Source: Candidatus Omnitrophota bacterium
Lineage (GTDB): Bacteria > NPL-UPA2 > BS750m-G34
Assembly (NCBI GenBank): GCA_016783345.1
Contig: JADHWT010000003.1
Coordinates: 1-30,231, forward strand
Direction: 5' to 3'
DNA: 30,231 bases
Below, one piece after another: positions 7,997 to 14,212 of the stretch (its first letter is position 1; every line of letters starts with the position of its first letter). The notes under the pieces are model-generated. The model was given only the letters and a program-made list of their open reading frames with translations, made no database searches and had not been told where the DNA came from. The translations under genes were made by a program, and so were the position numbers.

Positions 7997-8082
7997 GTCG
8001 AATCTTGTTGAGATTCGACACTTCCTCGCGCATTTTCCGCCACCTTCGGTGGCGAGACCTCGCCAAAATGTACATTTTGGCG
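7997..8082. repeat. Cluster of four adjacent or overlapping hairpins after the MscS gene
   Basis: GTCGAATCT 7997-8005 pairs with AGATTCGAC 8011-8019 (9 bp, 5-base loop). CGCCACC 8038-8044 pairs with GGTGGCG 8048-8054 (loop TTC). GGCGAG 8051-8056 pairs with CTCGCC 8059-8064. 8061-8082 is a perfect 22-base palindrome with half-site CGCCAAAATGT. Neighbouring stems share bases, so they exclude one another. No T-run follows, so this is not a standard terminator. It may be a REP-type element or an mRNA 3'-end stabiliser. Confidence 0.75.
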
Positions 8083-8115
8083 CGCGTGCTCGGTCGCCCG
8101 TCTAAAGCGAACGTC

Positions 8116-8144
8116 TTGTAAAATCTTGTAAAAACTTGTATAAT
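8116..8144 (+). promoter_or_regulatory. Promoter built from three tandem decamers
   Basis: CTTGTAAAAT, CTTGTAAAAA and CTTGTATAAT stand head to tail at 8115-8124, 8125-8134 and 8135-8144. The first supplies TTGTAA (8116-8121) as -35 and the last a perfect TATAAT (8139-8144) as -10, with a 17-base spacer. Transcription would begin near 8151 and run to the genes at 8514 onward. The 10-base period is about one DNA turn. Confidence 0.6.
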
Positions 8145-8328
8145 AGACTAAATCATACGGTGTGTTTTAAAGCGTTATGATGTACCTGTTTTTCAATACG
8201 GCAGATTTTGATGGCCTCGTCCGGTGGCCTCGGCACTTCTTCCCGCGGGGACTCCCCTCGGTCGTCGGACATTGCGTCCTCAGTCGCGCGGCGGCCTGCG
8301 GCCGTGACGAACCCAAGAGAGAACACAC

Positions 8329-8346
8329 CGCCATTCTACTTCGCCG
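8329..8346. repeat. 18-base exact direct repeat, copy 2
   Basis: Identical to 141-158 (cgccattctacttcgccg). Here it makes the left arm of hairpin copy B. Confidence 0.8.
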
Positions 8347-8376
8347 TGCTACTTTCGTGCACGGCTTCGTAGGAAT
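8333..8376. repeat. Interspersed hairpin element, copy B
   Basis: ATT 8333-8335 pairs with AAT 8374-8376 across bulged G8373. CTAC 8336-8339 pairs with GTAG 8369-8372. A TTC/TTC internal loop follows, then GCCGTGC 8343-8349 pairs with GCACGGC 8359-8365. The outer word CCATTCT...AGAATGG (8331-8394) can enclose it in a longer alternative stem. The layout equals copy A at 169-211, with compensating changes in both outer and inner stems. Confidence 0.65.
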
Positions 8377-8513
8377 TGGCTGCGAAGGAGAATGGCCGGT
8401 TTTGAAGCTCCTTCGTAGTTCAACGCGAAAGCAATTGAGCGAAGAAGAGCTTCTCCGCCAATGTTTTCAAAATGGATAAATAGATAACGCTTTGTCTCCC
8501 AAAGGAGGTCGTG

Positions 8514-8726
8514 ATGAATAAAGGAATTATTAAAACAGCCGCGTTAACAATGTTATTACTCGCATCTCTTAACAGCCACAGTTTTGGACAAGGGGAGTTA
8601 GAGCAAAAATCAAAACTTGCTGCGGCGAGTGACGTAATAGGCACTTGGGAAATGACCTATCAAGCTGTCAGGCCTTCCGTAAAGAATACCTGCCTTTATT
8701 ATAGATCGGAGTCCAATAATGAGTAA
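8514..8726 (+). CDS. Small secreted protein, probably truncated
   Basis: A 70-residue frame with a signal peptide (MNKGIIKTAALTMLLLASLNS, cleavage probably before or after SFGQG). A short mature part includes DVIGTWEMTYQ, a phrase like the opening strand of lipocalin-type or similar beta-barrel secreted proteins, where GTW is common. After RPSV the sequence loses that character and ends in YYRSESNNE, so the body of the domain seems to be missing, perhaps by deletion or early frameshift. The ATG at 8514 sits four bases after AAAGGAGGT (8501-8509), a very strong site; a GTG at 8511 is too close to it. The stop overlaps the start of the methyltransferase gene by eight bases, so its translation may now serve to couple that gene. 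No firm function. Confidence 0.55.
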   Translation: MNKGIIKTAALTMLLLASLNSHSFGQGELEQKSKLAAASDVIGTWEMTYQAVRPSVKNTCLYYRSESNNE

Positions 8727-9366
8727 ATTCTTTGATTATTTTCAGATCGCGGGCTTAACCTTTTTTATTTCCGTGTTTACGGGGATAACATCGTATTTGT
8801 TTTTAATCAAGCGCATCAACCCTTTCACTATTATTATCGGGAAGAAGGGCATGCGGCTTATAGTCGAAATTTTCATATTTGTGGGGATAGTTCTTTGGAT
8901 CATTGAAGTATTTCTGCACGCGCTTCATCTTAATTTACGTATTTTTCCGTCATTTCTGGATATACAATTGATTAATTCTACGCCATTAAAATTTACAGGA
9001 ATTATATTTGTAACTACTGGTTTCGTAGTTTATACATTGGGCTTGGCCGTCTTCAGAAGTTCGTGGCGGATGGCAATTGATGAGAAAAACCCCGGCAAAC
9101 TTATAACTAAGGGGATTTTTAGTTGTATAAGAAATCCAATTTTCACCTTTTTTAATTTTTACTTTATAGGGACTTTTCTAATAAACGGCAGTTTAATATT
9201 TCTACTTTTTGCTATATTTATAGCCGTGAATTTGCATTATCAGATACTACATGAGGAAAAGACATTATTAAAGATCTATGGACAGGCGTATCAGGATTAT
9301 TGCGCTAAGGCTAGCAGGTATTTTATTTCGAAGCTCGTATCATCTAAAAATAATAGAAAATCTTAA
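8719..9366 (+). CDS. ICMT/PEMT-family integral membrane methyltransferase
   Basis: A 215-residue membrane protein with about five hydrophobic segments. The C-terminal half carries the pattern of isoprenylcysteine / phospholipid methyltransferases: SWRMAID near 115-121, GIFSCIRNP at 132-140 (the family's RHP usually has His where Asn139 stands), a membrane pair, then the EEKTLLKIYGQAYQDY block at 179-194 with the double Glu that helps hold S-adenosylmethionine. Bacterial members methylate lipids or small hydrophobic acceptors; the acceptor here is unknown. GGAG at 8708-8711 lies seven bases before ATG 8719. The start overlaps the preceding small gene, and the radical SAM gene follows 28 bases after the stop. 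The two SAM-using enzymes may form one pathway, for instance for a lipid or pigment. Confidence 0.8.
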   Translation: MSKFFDYFQIAGLTFFISVFTGITSYLFLIKRINPFTIIIGKKGMRLIVEIFIFVGIVLWIIEVFLHALHLNLRIFPSFLDIQLINSTPLKFTGIIFVTTGFVVYTLGLAVFRSSWRMAIDEKNPGKLITKGIFSCIRNPIFTFFNFYFIGTFLINGSLIFLLFAIFIAVNLHYQILHEEKTLLKIYGQAYQDYCAKASRYFISKLVSSKNNRKS

Positions 9367-9394
9367 GACGCGGAACGATCAATTAGGGGAAGTG

Positions 9395-10762
9395 ATGACT
9401 TTTAAGAACGCGTTATGTGTTTATCCTCACCGGGAAGGCGTCCCCGAAAAAAAATATTGCGCCCCCATAGGCATGGAATATATCGCTGCTGCCTTAAAAG
9501 GCCTGATCGAAAAGATCACACTTATCGATATGAGGTTTAAACCTGATCTGAGTAGTTATATTAAAAATGATGACGTAGACCTGATCTGCCTATCCATAAA
9601 CTGGGACTATCAAAGGGAAGCTGCTATAAATATCATCTCCAGGATCCCTGCCGGCATCAAGGTGATCGTCGGAGGAAGGGATGCGACGGCTTACGTGGAA
9701 GAGCTCTTTAAAAGATGCCCTAATATAGATATCATAGTCAGGGGAGACGGAGAAGAGATCGTTCAGGACATAGCTTCGGGACTTCCCCTTGAAGAGATAT
9801 CCGGAATATCTTATAATAAAGGTACTGAGATCATTCATAATAAGACCCGCGAACTCCACTCCTTAAGCAACGCCATTTATCCGGACAGAAAGATGAGGCA
9901 CGCCACTTATAGGCTTTTATACAAAAACATGGATTGCGGTATAGACGCTGACTTTATCTCTACATCGCGAGGCTGCCCTTACAGTTGTAAATTCTGTACA
10001 TTTACTAATAATCCTTTAGGACAAAAAAGGCCATGGAGCGGCAGGTCTGCGGAATCTATCATCGAGGAACTGAAGACGATCGACGCTAATTTTATCGCCT
10101 TAGTGGATGATAATTTTGCGGTAGATATGAAAAGGGTCGAGAAGATCTGTGATATGATAATAGCGGAAGGCATTAAAAAGACATTCATAGTCAACGTAAG
10201 GATCGAGATCTATAGATACCCGGAGATCTTGAAGAAAATGTTTGAAGCCGGTTTTAAGATGCTTCTGGTAGGCATTGAATCAGCTCAAAATAAAACCTTA
10301 AAGGCGATGCAAAAAGGTTTTGATACGGCCCTGGCTGAAAAAGCGCTTAGAGAAATAGGAAAAGCAGGTTTTTACTTGCACGGATTTTTTATTATAGGGT
10401 GTATAGACGAGGATGAATCTGACATGTTAGAGATCGCCTCATTTGCTAAAAGGCTTAAGCTGGATAGCATAAACCTAAGCATGCTGAGGACAGAAAAATA
10501 TTCCCCTCTAAATGATCTTATAACGAACCGCAAAGACTATTATGTGGATAAAAATGATATGGTATGTTCGAAAAAATATCCTTTAGAGCGATTAAAGGAT
10601 ATAAGGCGGCGCATAAGAAAAAACTACTATACCTTTCCGACAAATTTCAGAATAGCGAAGAAAATATTCACTTCCCGCGTGCTGACGTTTCGTATTTTTA
10701 CTAAGTTGGCAGGCATTCTTATGGCCAGACAGGTTTTCAAGAAGAAGAAAAAAAAGAGTTAA
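9395..10762 (+). CDS. B12-binding-domain radical SAM enzyme
   Basis: A 455-residue cytoplasmic enzyme. Residues about 1-135 form a cobalamin-binding-type Rossmann domain (DLICLSINWDYQREAAINII; VIVGGRDAT; NIDIIVRGDGEE). Residues about 185-400 form the radical SAM barrel with the [4Fe-4S] cysteines of TSRGCPYSCKFCTF at 194, 198 and 201, then LVDDNF, LLVGIESA and GFFIIGCIDED. The architecture is that of the BchE/HpnJ-like group, which performs methylations or difficult carbon chemistry on hydrophobic substrates. The usual cobalamin-ligating DxHxxG is not evident, so B12 may bind base-off without a His ligand or be absent. ATG 9395 is preferred (AGGGGA just upstream); an earlier frame start at 9278 would overlap the methyltransferase. 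A very basic tail (KKKKKKS) ends the protein. Confidence 0.85.
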   Translation: MTFKNALCVYPHREGVPEKKYCAPIGMEYIAAALKGLIEKITLIDMRFKPDLSSYIKNDDVDLICLSINWDYQREAAINIISRIPAGIKVIVGGRDATAYVEELFKRCPNIDIIVRGDGEEIVQDIASGLPLEEISGISYNKGTEIIHNKTRELHSLSNAIYPDRKMRHATYRLLYKNMDCGIDADFISTSRGCPYSCKFCTFTNNPLGQKRPWSGRSAESIIEELKTIDANFIALVDDNFAVDMKRVEKICDMIIAEGIKKTFIVNVRIEIYRYPEILKKMFEAGFKMLLVGIESAQNKTLKAMQKGFDTALAEKALREIGKAGFYLHGFFIIGCIDEDESDMLEIASFAKRLKLDSINLSMLRTEKYSPLNDLITNRKDYYVDKNDMVCSKKYPLERLKDIRRRIRKNYYTFPTNFRIAKKIFTSRVLTFRIFTKLAGILMARQVFKKKKKKS

Positions 10763-10790
10763 ATCAATCAAGGTGTTTCATGAAACTTTG

Positions 10791-10819
10791 TATACATTCA
10801 CAGGCAAAGGTGGTATGAT
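10791..10819 (+). promoter_or_regulatory. Promoter candidate for the RNA helicase, possibly leaderless
   Basis: TATGAT at 10814-10819 with an upstream TGG is a good -10. TATACA at 10791-10796 gives a 17-base spacer but a weak -35. The predicted start point falls at or next to the helicase ATG (10826), which has no close ribosome binding site. A leaderless mRNA is therefore possible. Confidence 0.35.
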
Positions 10820-10825
10820 ATCCCT

Positions 10826-12064
10826 ATGACGCATATACCAGAACAATCAAATGTTTCATTTGACGGCCTGGGAATCGCTCCGAAGATCCTTGAGACACTT
10901 GACAGGATGCGGTTTACTCACCCCACGCCCATACAGTATAAGGCGATTCCGATAGGAATAGAAGGTAAAGATATTATCGGAGTCGCGCAGACAGGTACCG
11001 GCAAAACACTTGCTTTCGCTATTCCTGTTATCCAGCACCTCTCGCAGAAAAAAGGGCGATGTCTTGTTCTTACTCCCACAAGGGAGCTTGCTATCCAAGT
11101 TGATGAATCATTCCGGAAAATCGCTCCATTATTCGGCATAAGTACGGCTGTTATAATAGGAGGCGCGTCTATGAATTTACAGCTTAAGGCATTAAGAAAT
11201 AATCCCAAAGTCATTATTGCGACACCCGGCCGCCTGGTAGACCATATGGAGCGCCGCACTGTCCGCTTACATGATGTGGATTTCCTGGTACTTGATGAAG
11301 CTGATAGGATGCTTGACATGGGTTTTAAGCCGCAGATCGACCGTATCCTTAAAGTTATTCCGAGGAAAAGGCAGACAATGCTTTTTTCAGCGACTATTCC
11401 GGGAGATGTTATTGCAATAGCAGCTTATCACATGAAACTTCCGGTTCATATCGAAGTCGCACCCTCCGGCACGGCACCCGAACTTATCGTACAGGAGATT
11501 TTTATCGTTAAAAAAGAGACAAAAAGACAGCTCCTGGCAAAATTACTCTATCAGTACCACGGACCGGTGCTTATTTTTTCACGGACAAAGATAGGCGCTC
11601 GGAAAATTACCCGGTATATCAGGGAAATAGGGCATAAAGTCGCCGAAATCCACTCGGACCGTTCGCTAGGCCAGCGAAAGGAAGCGCTTAATGGTTTTAA
11701 AAATGGTAGATATAGGATACTTGTTGCTACTGATATCGCGGCCAGAGGGATTGATGTTATCGGTATAGAACTTGTTATAAACTATGATCTTCCTGACGAT
11801 ATAGAACAATATGTTCACCGCATCGGCCGAACAGGCCGCGCCGGCCACGAAGGCCGGGCCATATCTTTTGCGACACCGGAGCAGGGCCACGAAGTCCGCA
11901 GCATAGAAAAGCTTATAAAAGTTGCATTACCTATAACTGAGCATCCTGATCTGCCTCGCGAAAACTTTATTCAAGCGCCGAAACAAACATATAGCTTCGG
12001 ACCTCGCGGCAGGCGCGGAAGAGGCCGCCATAATTTGCGTAGAACACGCAGAAGGGGAAGATAG
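10826..12064 (+). CDS. DEAD-box ATP-dependent RNA helicase (RhlE-like)
   Basis: A 412-residue helicase with both RecA-like domains complete. Visible motifs: Phe12 upstream of the Q motif TPIQ (33-36), AQTGTGKT (motif I, 54-61), PTRELA (84-89), TPGR (133-136), DEAD (157-160), SAT (188-190), ARGID (306-310) and HRIGRTGR (331-338). The last 20 residues are Arg/Gly-rich (RGRRGRGRHNLRRTRRRGR), an RNA-binding tail typical of RhlE/CsdA-type proteins that remodel ribosomal or structured mRNA, often in the cold. There is no good ribosome binding site near ATG 10826; AGGTGG at 10809-10814 is 11 bases away, and the promoter placement suggests leaderless translation. Family is certain; the subfamily is inferred from length and tail. 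Confidence 0.93.
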   Translation: MTHIPEQSNVSFDGLGIAPKILETLDRMRFTHPTPIQYKAIPIGIEGKDIIGVAQTGTGKTLAFAIPVIQHLSQKKGRCLVLTPTRELAIQVDESFRKIAPLFGISTAVIIGGASMNLQLKALRNNPKVIIATPGRLVDHMERRTVRLHDVDFLVLDEADRMLDMGFKPQIDRILKVIPRKRQTMLFSATIPGDVIAIAAYHMKLPVHIEVAPSGTAPELIVQEIFIVKKETKRQLLAKLLYQYHGPVLIFSRTKIGARKITRYIREIGHKVAEIHSDRSLGQRKEALNGFKNGRYRILVATDIAARGIDVIGIELVINYDLPDDIEQYVHRIGRTGRAGHEGRAISFATPEQGHEVRSIEKLIKVALPITEHPDLPRENFIQAPKQTYSFGPRGRRGRGRHNLRRTRRRGR

Positions 12065-12079
12065 CAGGAGGGAAGTTAA

Positions 12080-12311
12080 ATGAAATGTTGCGCATTTGAG
12101 AATCTCGAAGATCCAAAAAAAAGAAATGCTCGAAAAAATAAACGGTATAGGATTTGCGTTATTTATGGTGATGATAGGCACTCTTTTGCTTGTACCCAAA
12201 GGAACGCTTCCTGAATCTACCTGCCAAAAATCTGGTTCAAATCAGGCACAGGATAATGCGAGCCAGGTCTGCGATCTTACCCCTGTCGATAACAGTTGTT
12301 TTTTGCTTTAA
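12080..12311 (+). pseudogene. Remnant of a small membrane-protein gene, frame broken at an A8 run
   Basis: AGGAGG (12066-12071) stands eight bases before ATG 12080, whose frame reads MKCCAFENLEDPKK and then fails. If the run of eight A (12115-12122) had seven, it would continue EMLEKINGIGFALFMVMIGTLLLVPKGTLPEST, a plausible small protein with one membrane segment. After PEST the reading again degrades (polar, Cys-rich) and stops at 12311. In another frame 12256-12345 gives a hydrophobic 29-residue stretch, perhaps the lost second membrane segment. I take this as a decaying gene of an unrecognised small membrane family. Slippage on the A-run or a sequencing indel are alternatives. A TTG at 12096 opens the second frame directly but has no ribosome binding site. 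Confidence 0.45.
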
Positions 12312-12356
12312 CATATGGTTATTCAAGACGTTACAACGAAGTTAAGAGTTAACGTT

Positions 12357-12392
12357 GGGACACTACTGGTATCTGCCCCTTTTTTATGTCCC
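12357..12392. repeat. Degenerate GGGACA...TGTCCC inverted repeat
   Basis: GGGACA 12357-12362 pairs with TGTCCC 12387-12392, with CTGCCCC and a T-run inside the loop. The vocabulary (GGGACA, CTGxCCCC, T6) is that of the perfect palindrome at 29830-29881, so this may be a decayed relative. The two would bracket the pilus operon. It also lies where a terminator for the upstream genes would be expected. Confidence 0.45.
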
Positions 12393-12396
12393 TCCC

Positions 12397-12425
12397 TTGA
12401 CAATATACCAAGCTAATGATATAGT
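12397..12425 (+). promoter_or_regulatory. Strong sigma-70-type promoter of the pilus/signalling operon
   Basis: A perfect TTGACA (12397-12402) is followed after 17 bases by TATAGT (12420-12425). A second -10-like TATAAT lies at 12432-12437. This is the best promoter match in the window. It stands 30 bases before the pilB ATG and directly after the inverted repeat at 12357-12392. Confidence 0.75.
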
Positions 12426-12455
12426 TATTAGTATAATTAAGAGGTGCAAATTAAG

Positions 12456-14210
12456 ATGGAGGATAAAACGAGAAGACAAGAGCCTGTCAACGCCGAAAAA
12501 TTTACAAGAAAAAGGCTGGGTGAGAGGTTAGTGGAAGAAGGCCTCATTACAGAGGAGCAGTTTCAGATAGCCTTAAAGAAACACCAGGAAAGCAAGGTAA
12601 TCTTAAGGCAGATATTGATAGATATGGGTTTTATCACTGAGGAGCGGCTGATGGAGTTTATAGGGGTCTCTTTAGGGATACCCTTTATGAAAGATTTAGC
12701 TATGAAGATAATAGATCCAGAGGTGATAAAGATAATTCCTGAAAAGACCTGTCGACAATATTTGGTTATGCCTTTATTTAAGTTCGAAAATGTCCTAACT
12801 GTAGCCATGGCTGATCCTTTTGATGTCTTTGTCATTGATGACTTGCATTCTATGGCTAAGTATAAGATTGAGCCGGTATCTGGTAAGAGAGATGAGATCA
12901 TCAAGGTCATAGATAGGTTTTATGGATCAAAAGGGCTTTTGGAAGAGATGGTCAAGGGAATGTCCAAAGAGGCAGAGGAGTTAGAAATAATAAAGGAAAA
13001 GAAGGAAGAAGCGGTTACTGAGGAAGAATTAGCTGGAGCGGATAAGGCCCCCATCATTGGGTTGGTAGATACCATGATCACACAGGCTATCAAAGAGAGG
13101 GCCAGTGATATCCATATTGAGCCTGATGAGGAGAAGTTGCGTATCCGCTATCGGGTTGATGGAATATTGCGAGAGACCATGGTGTCTCCAAAGCGCCTCC
13201 AGGCATCCATAACTTCCAGAATAAAGATCATGGCTAGTATGGATATTGCCACAAAAAGGACGCCTCAAGACGGCCGTTTCAAGATAAGATTGGGGAAGAA
13301 AGATATTGACGTAAGGGTTTCATGCATGCCCACCGTTTATGGTGAAAAGGTGGTGATGAGACTCCTGGATCAAACCAGCATCTTGATAAATATGGAGGAG
13401 TTGGGTTTCAATAAGGAATGCTTGCATCAATTTGAGGAGTTAATCAAAAGAACTTATGGAATTATCCTGGTAACCGGTCCTACGGGAAGTGGAAAGACAA
13501 CCACCTTATATGTGGCCTTACACACTATAAATTCTCCGGACAAGAATATCATTACTATAGAAGAACCGGTAGAGTACAATCTGGAGGGGGTTAATCAGAT
13601 CCCGGTGAATGTAAAGGCAGGAGTGACCTTTGCTAAGGGCTTGAGGTCTATCTTGCGGCAGGACCCCGATGTAATTATGGTTGGTGAAATGCGAGACCTG
13701 GAAACTGCTGAGATTGCTGTTCGAGCCGCTTTGACCGGTCACCTGGTCTTCAGTACTCTTCACACCAACGATGCCTCCAGTTCTATAGTTCGGATGGTGG
13801 ATATGGGAGTGCCGTCTTACTTGGTATCCTCCTCAGTTGGCGCTGTCTTGGCCCAGAGATTAGTCAGAACCATCTGTTTGAAGTGTAAGGAGCCTTTTCA
13901 ACCTTCTCAAGATATGTTGGAAGAAGCGAGATTGGAAGGTAACCCCCGGGATTATACCTTTTACCGAGGCAAGGGTTGCGAGAACTGCGGCAAAACAGGC
14001 TACCAAGGTCGGATTGGTTTATTTGAGTTGATGGTTGTTGATAAGAAGCTGAGGAGTCTAATTCACACCGGAAAATCGATCGATACCATAAAAGAGGCAG
14101 CCCAGAAGGCGGGGATGAGGATATTATGGGAGGATGGCATAGAAAAGGTTCTCAAAGGAATAACCACCCTTGAAGAGGTCAAGAGAGCTGCTTTTATGGA
14201 GGAAGAATAA
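12456..14210 (+). CDS. pilB: Type IV pilus / type II secretion assembly ATPase (PilB/GspE)
   Basis: A 584-residue hexameric motor ATPase that powers polymerisation of the (pseudo)pilus from the cytoplasmic face. Order: an N-terminal MshEN/GspE-N domain (about 15-155; KRLGERLVEEGLITEEQF), a charged linker, then the secretion ATPase core with Walker A GPTGSGKT (341-348), the Asp-box region IEEPVEYNL, Walker B IMVGEMRD (407-414) and the His-box STLHTNDA. The zinc-binding tetracysteine (Cys474, 477, 508, 511) marks the assembly type (PilB/GspE) rather than the retraction type PilT. Start ATG 12456 has GAGGTG at 12441-12446; a GTG at 12444 lies inside that site and would add four residues. It heads a run of 20 genes. 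PilB and GspE cannot be told apart here. Confidence 0.95.
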   Translation: MEDKTRRQEPVNAEKFTRKRLGERLVEEGLITEEQFQIALKKHQESKVILRQILIDMGFITEERLMEFIGVSLGIPFMKDLAMKIIDPEVIKIIPEKTCRQYLVMPLFKFENVLTVAMADPFDVFVIDDLHSMAKYKIEPVSGKRDEIIKVIDRFYGSKGLLEEMVKGMSKEAEELEIIKEKKEEAVTEEELAGADKAPIIGLVDTMITQAIKERASDIHIEPDEEKLRIRYRVDGILRETMVSPKRLQASITSRIKIMASMDIATKRTPQDGRFKIRLGKKDIDVRVSCMPTVYGEKVVMRLLDQTSILINMEELGFNKECLHQFEELIKRTYGIILVTGPTGSGKTTTLYVALHTINSPDKNIITIEEPVEYNLEGVNQIPVNVKAGVTFAKGLRSILRQDPDVIMVGEMRDLETAEIAVRAALTGHLVFSTLHTNDASSSIVRMVDMGVPSYLVSSSVGAVLAQRLVRTICLKCKEPFQPSQDMLEEARLEGNPRDYTFYRGKGCENCGKTGYQGRIGLFELMVVDKKLRSLIHTGKSIDTIKEAAQKAGMRILWEDGIEKVLKGITTLEEVKRAAFMEEE

Positions 14211-14212
14211 TC

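Larger units (their letters stand above)
7971..8513. other. 543-base palindrome-rich non-coding island
   Basis: No gene is convincing here. From left to right it holds four overlapping hairpins (7997-8082), a promoter of three tandem decamers (8115-8144), a GC-rich block at about 8215-8310 with several small stems (for example CGGCCTGCGGCCG and GGGGACTCCCC), the hairpin element copy B (8333-8376), and a further stem GAAGCTC/GAGCTTC at about 8404-8455. The open frame 8177-8479 is rich in Arg and Cys, has no ribosome binding site and simply translates the palindromes. The promoter implies a leader of about 360 bases before the next gene at 8514. Confidence 0.7.

Noticed and set aside
8177..8479. 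100-codon open frame in the palindromic island
   Set aside because: Composition is Arg/Cys/Leu-rich and the DNA is palindromic and locally GC-rich. There is no ribosome binding site, and the pattern matches a non-coding structured region.
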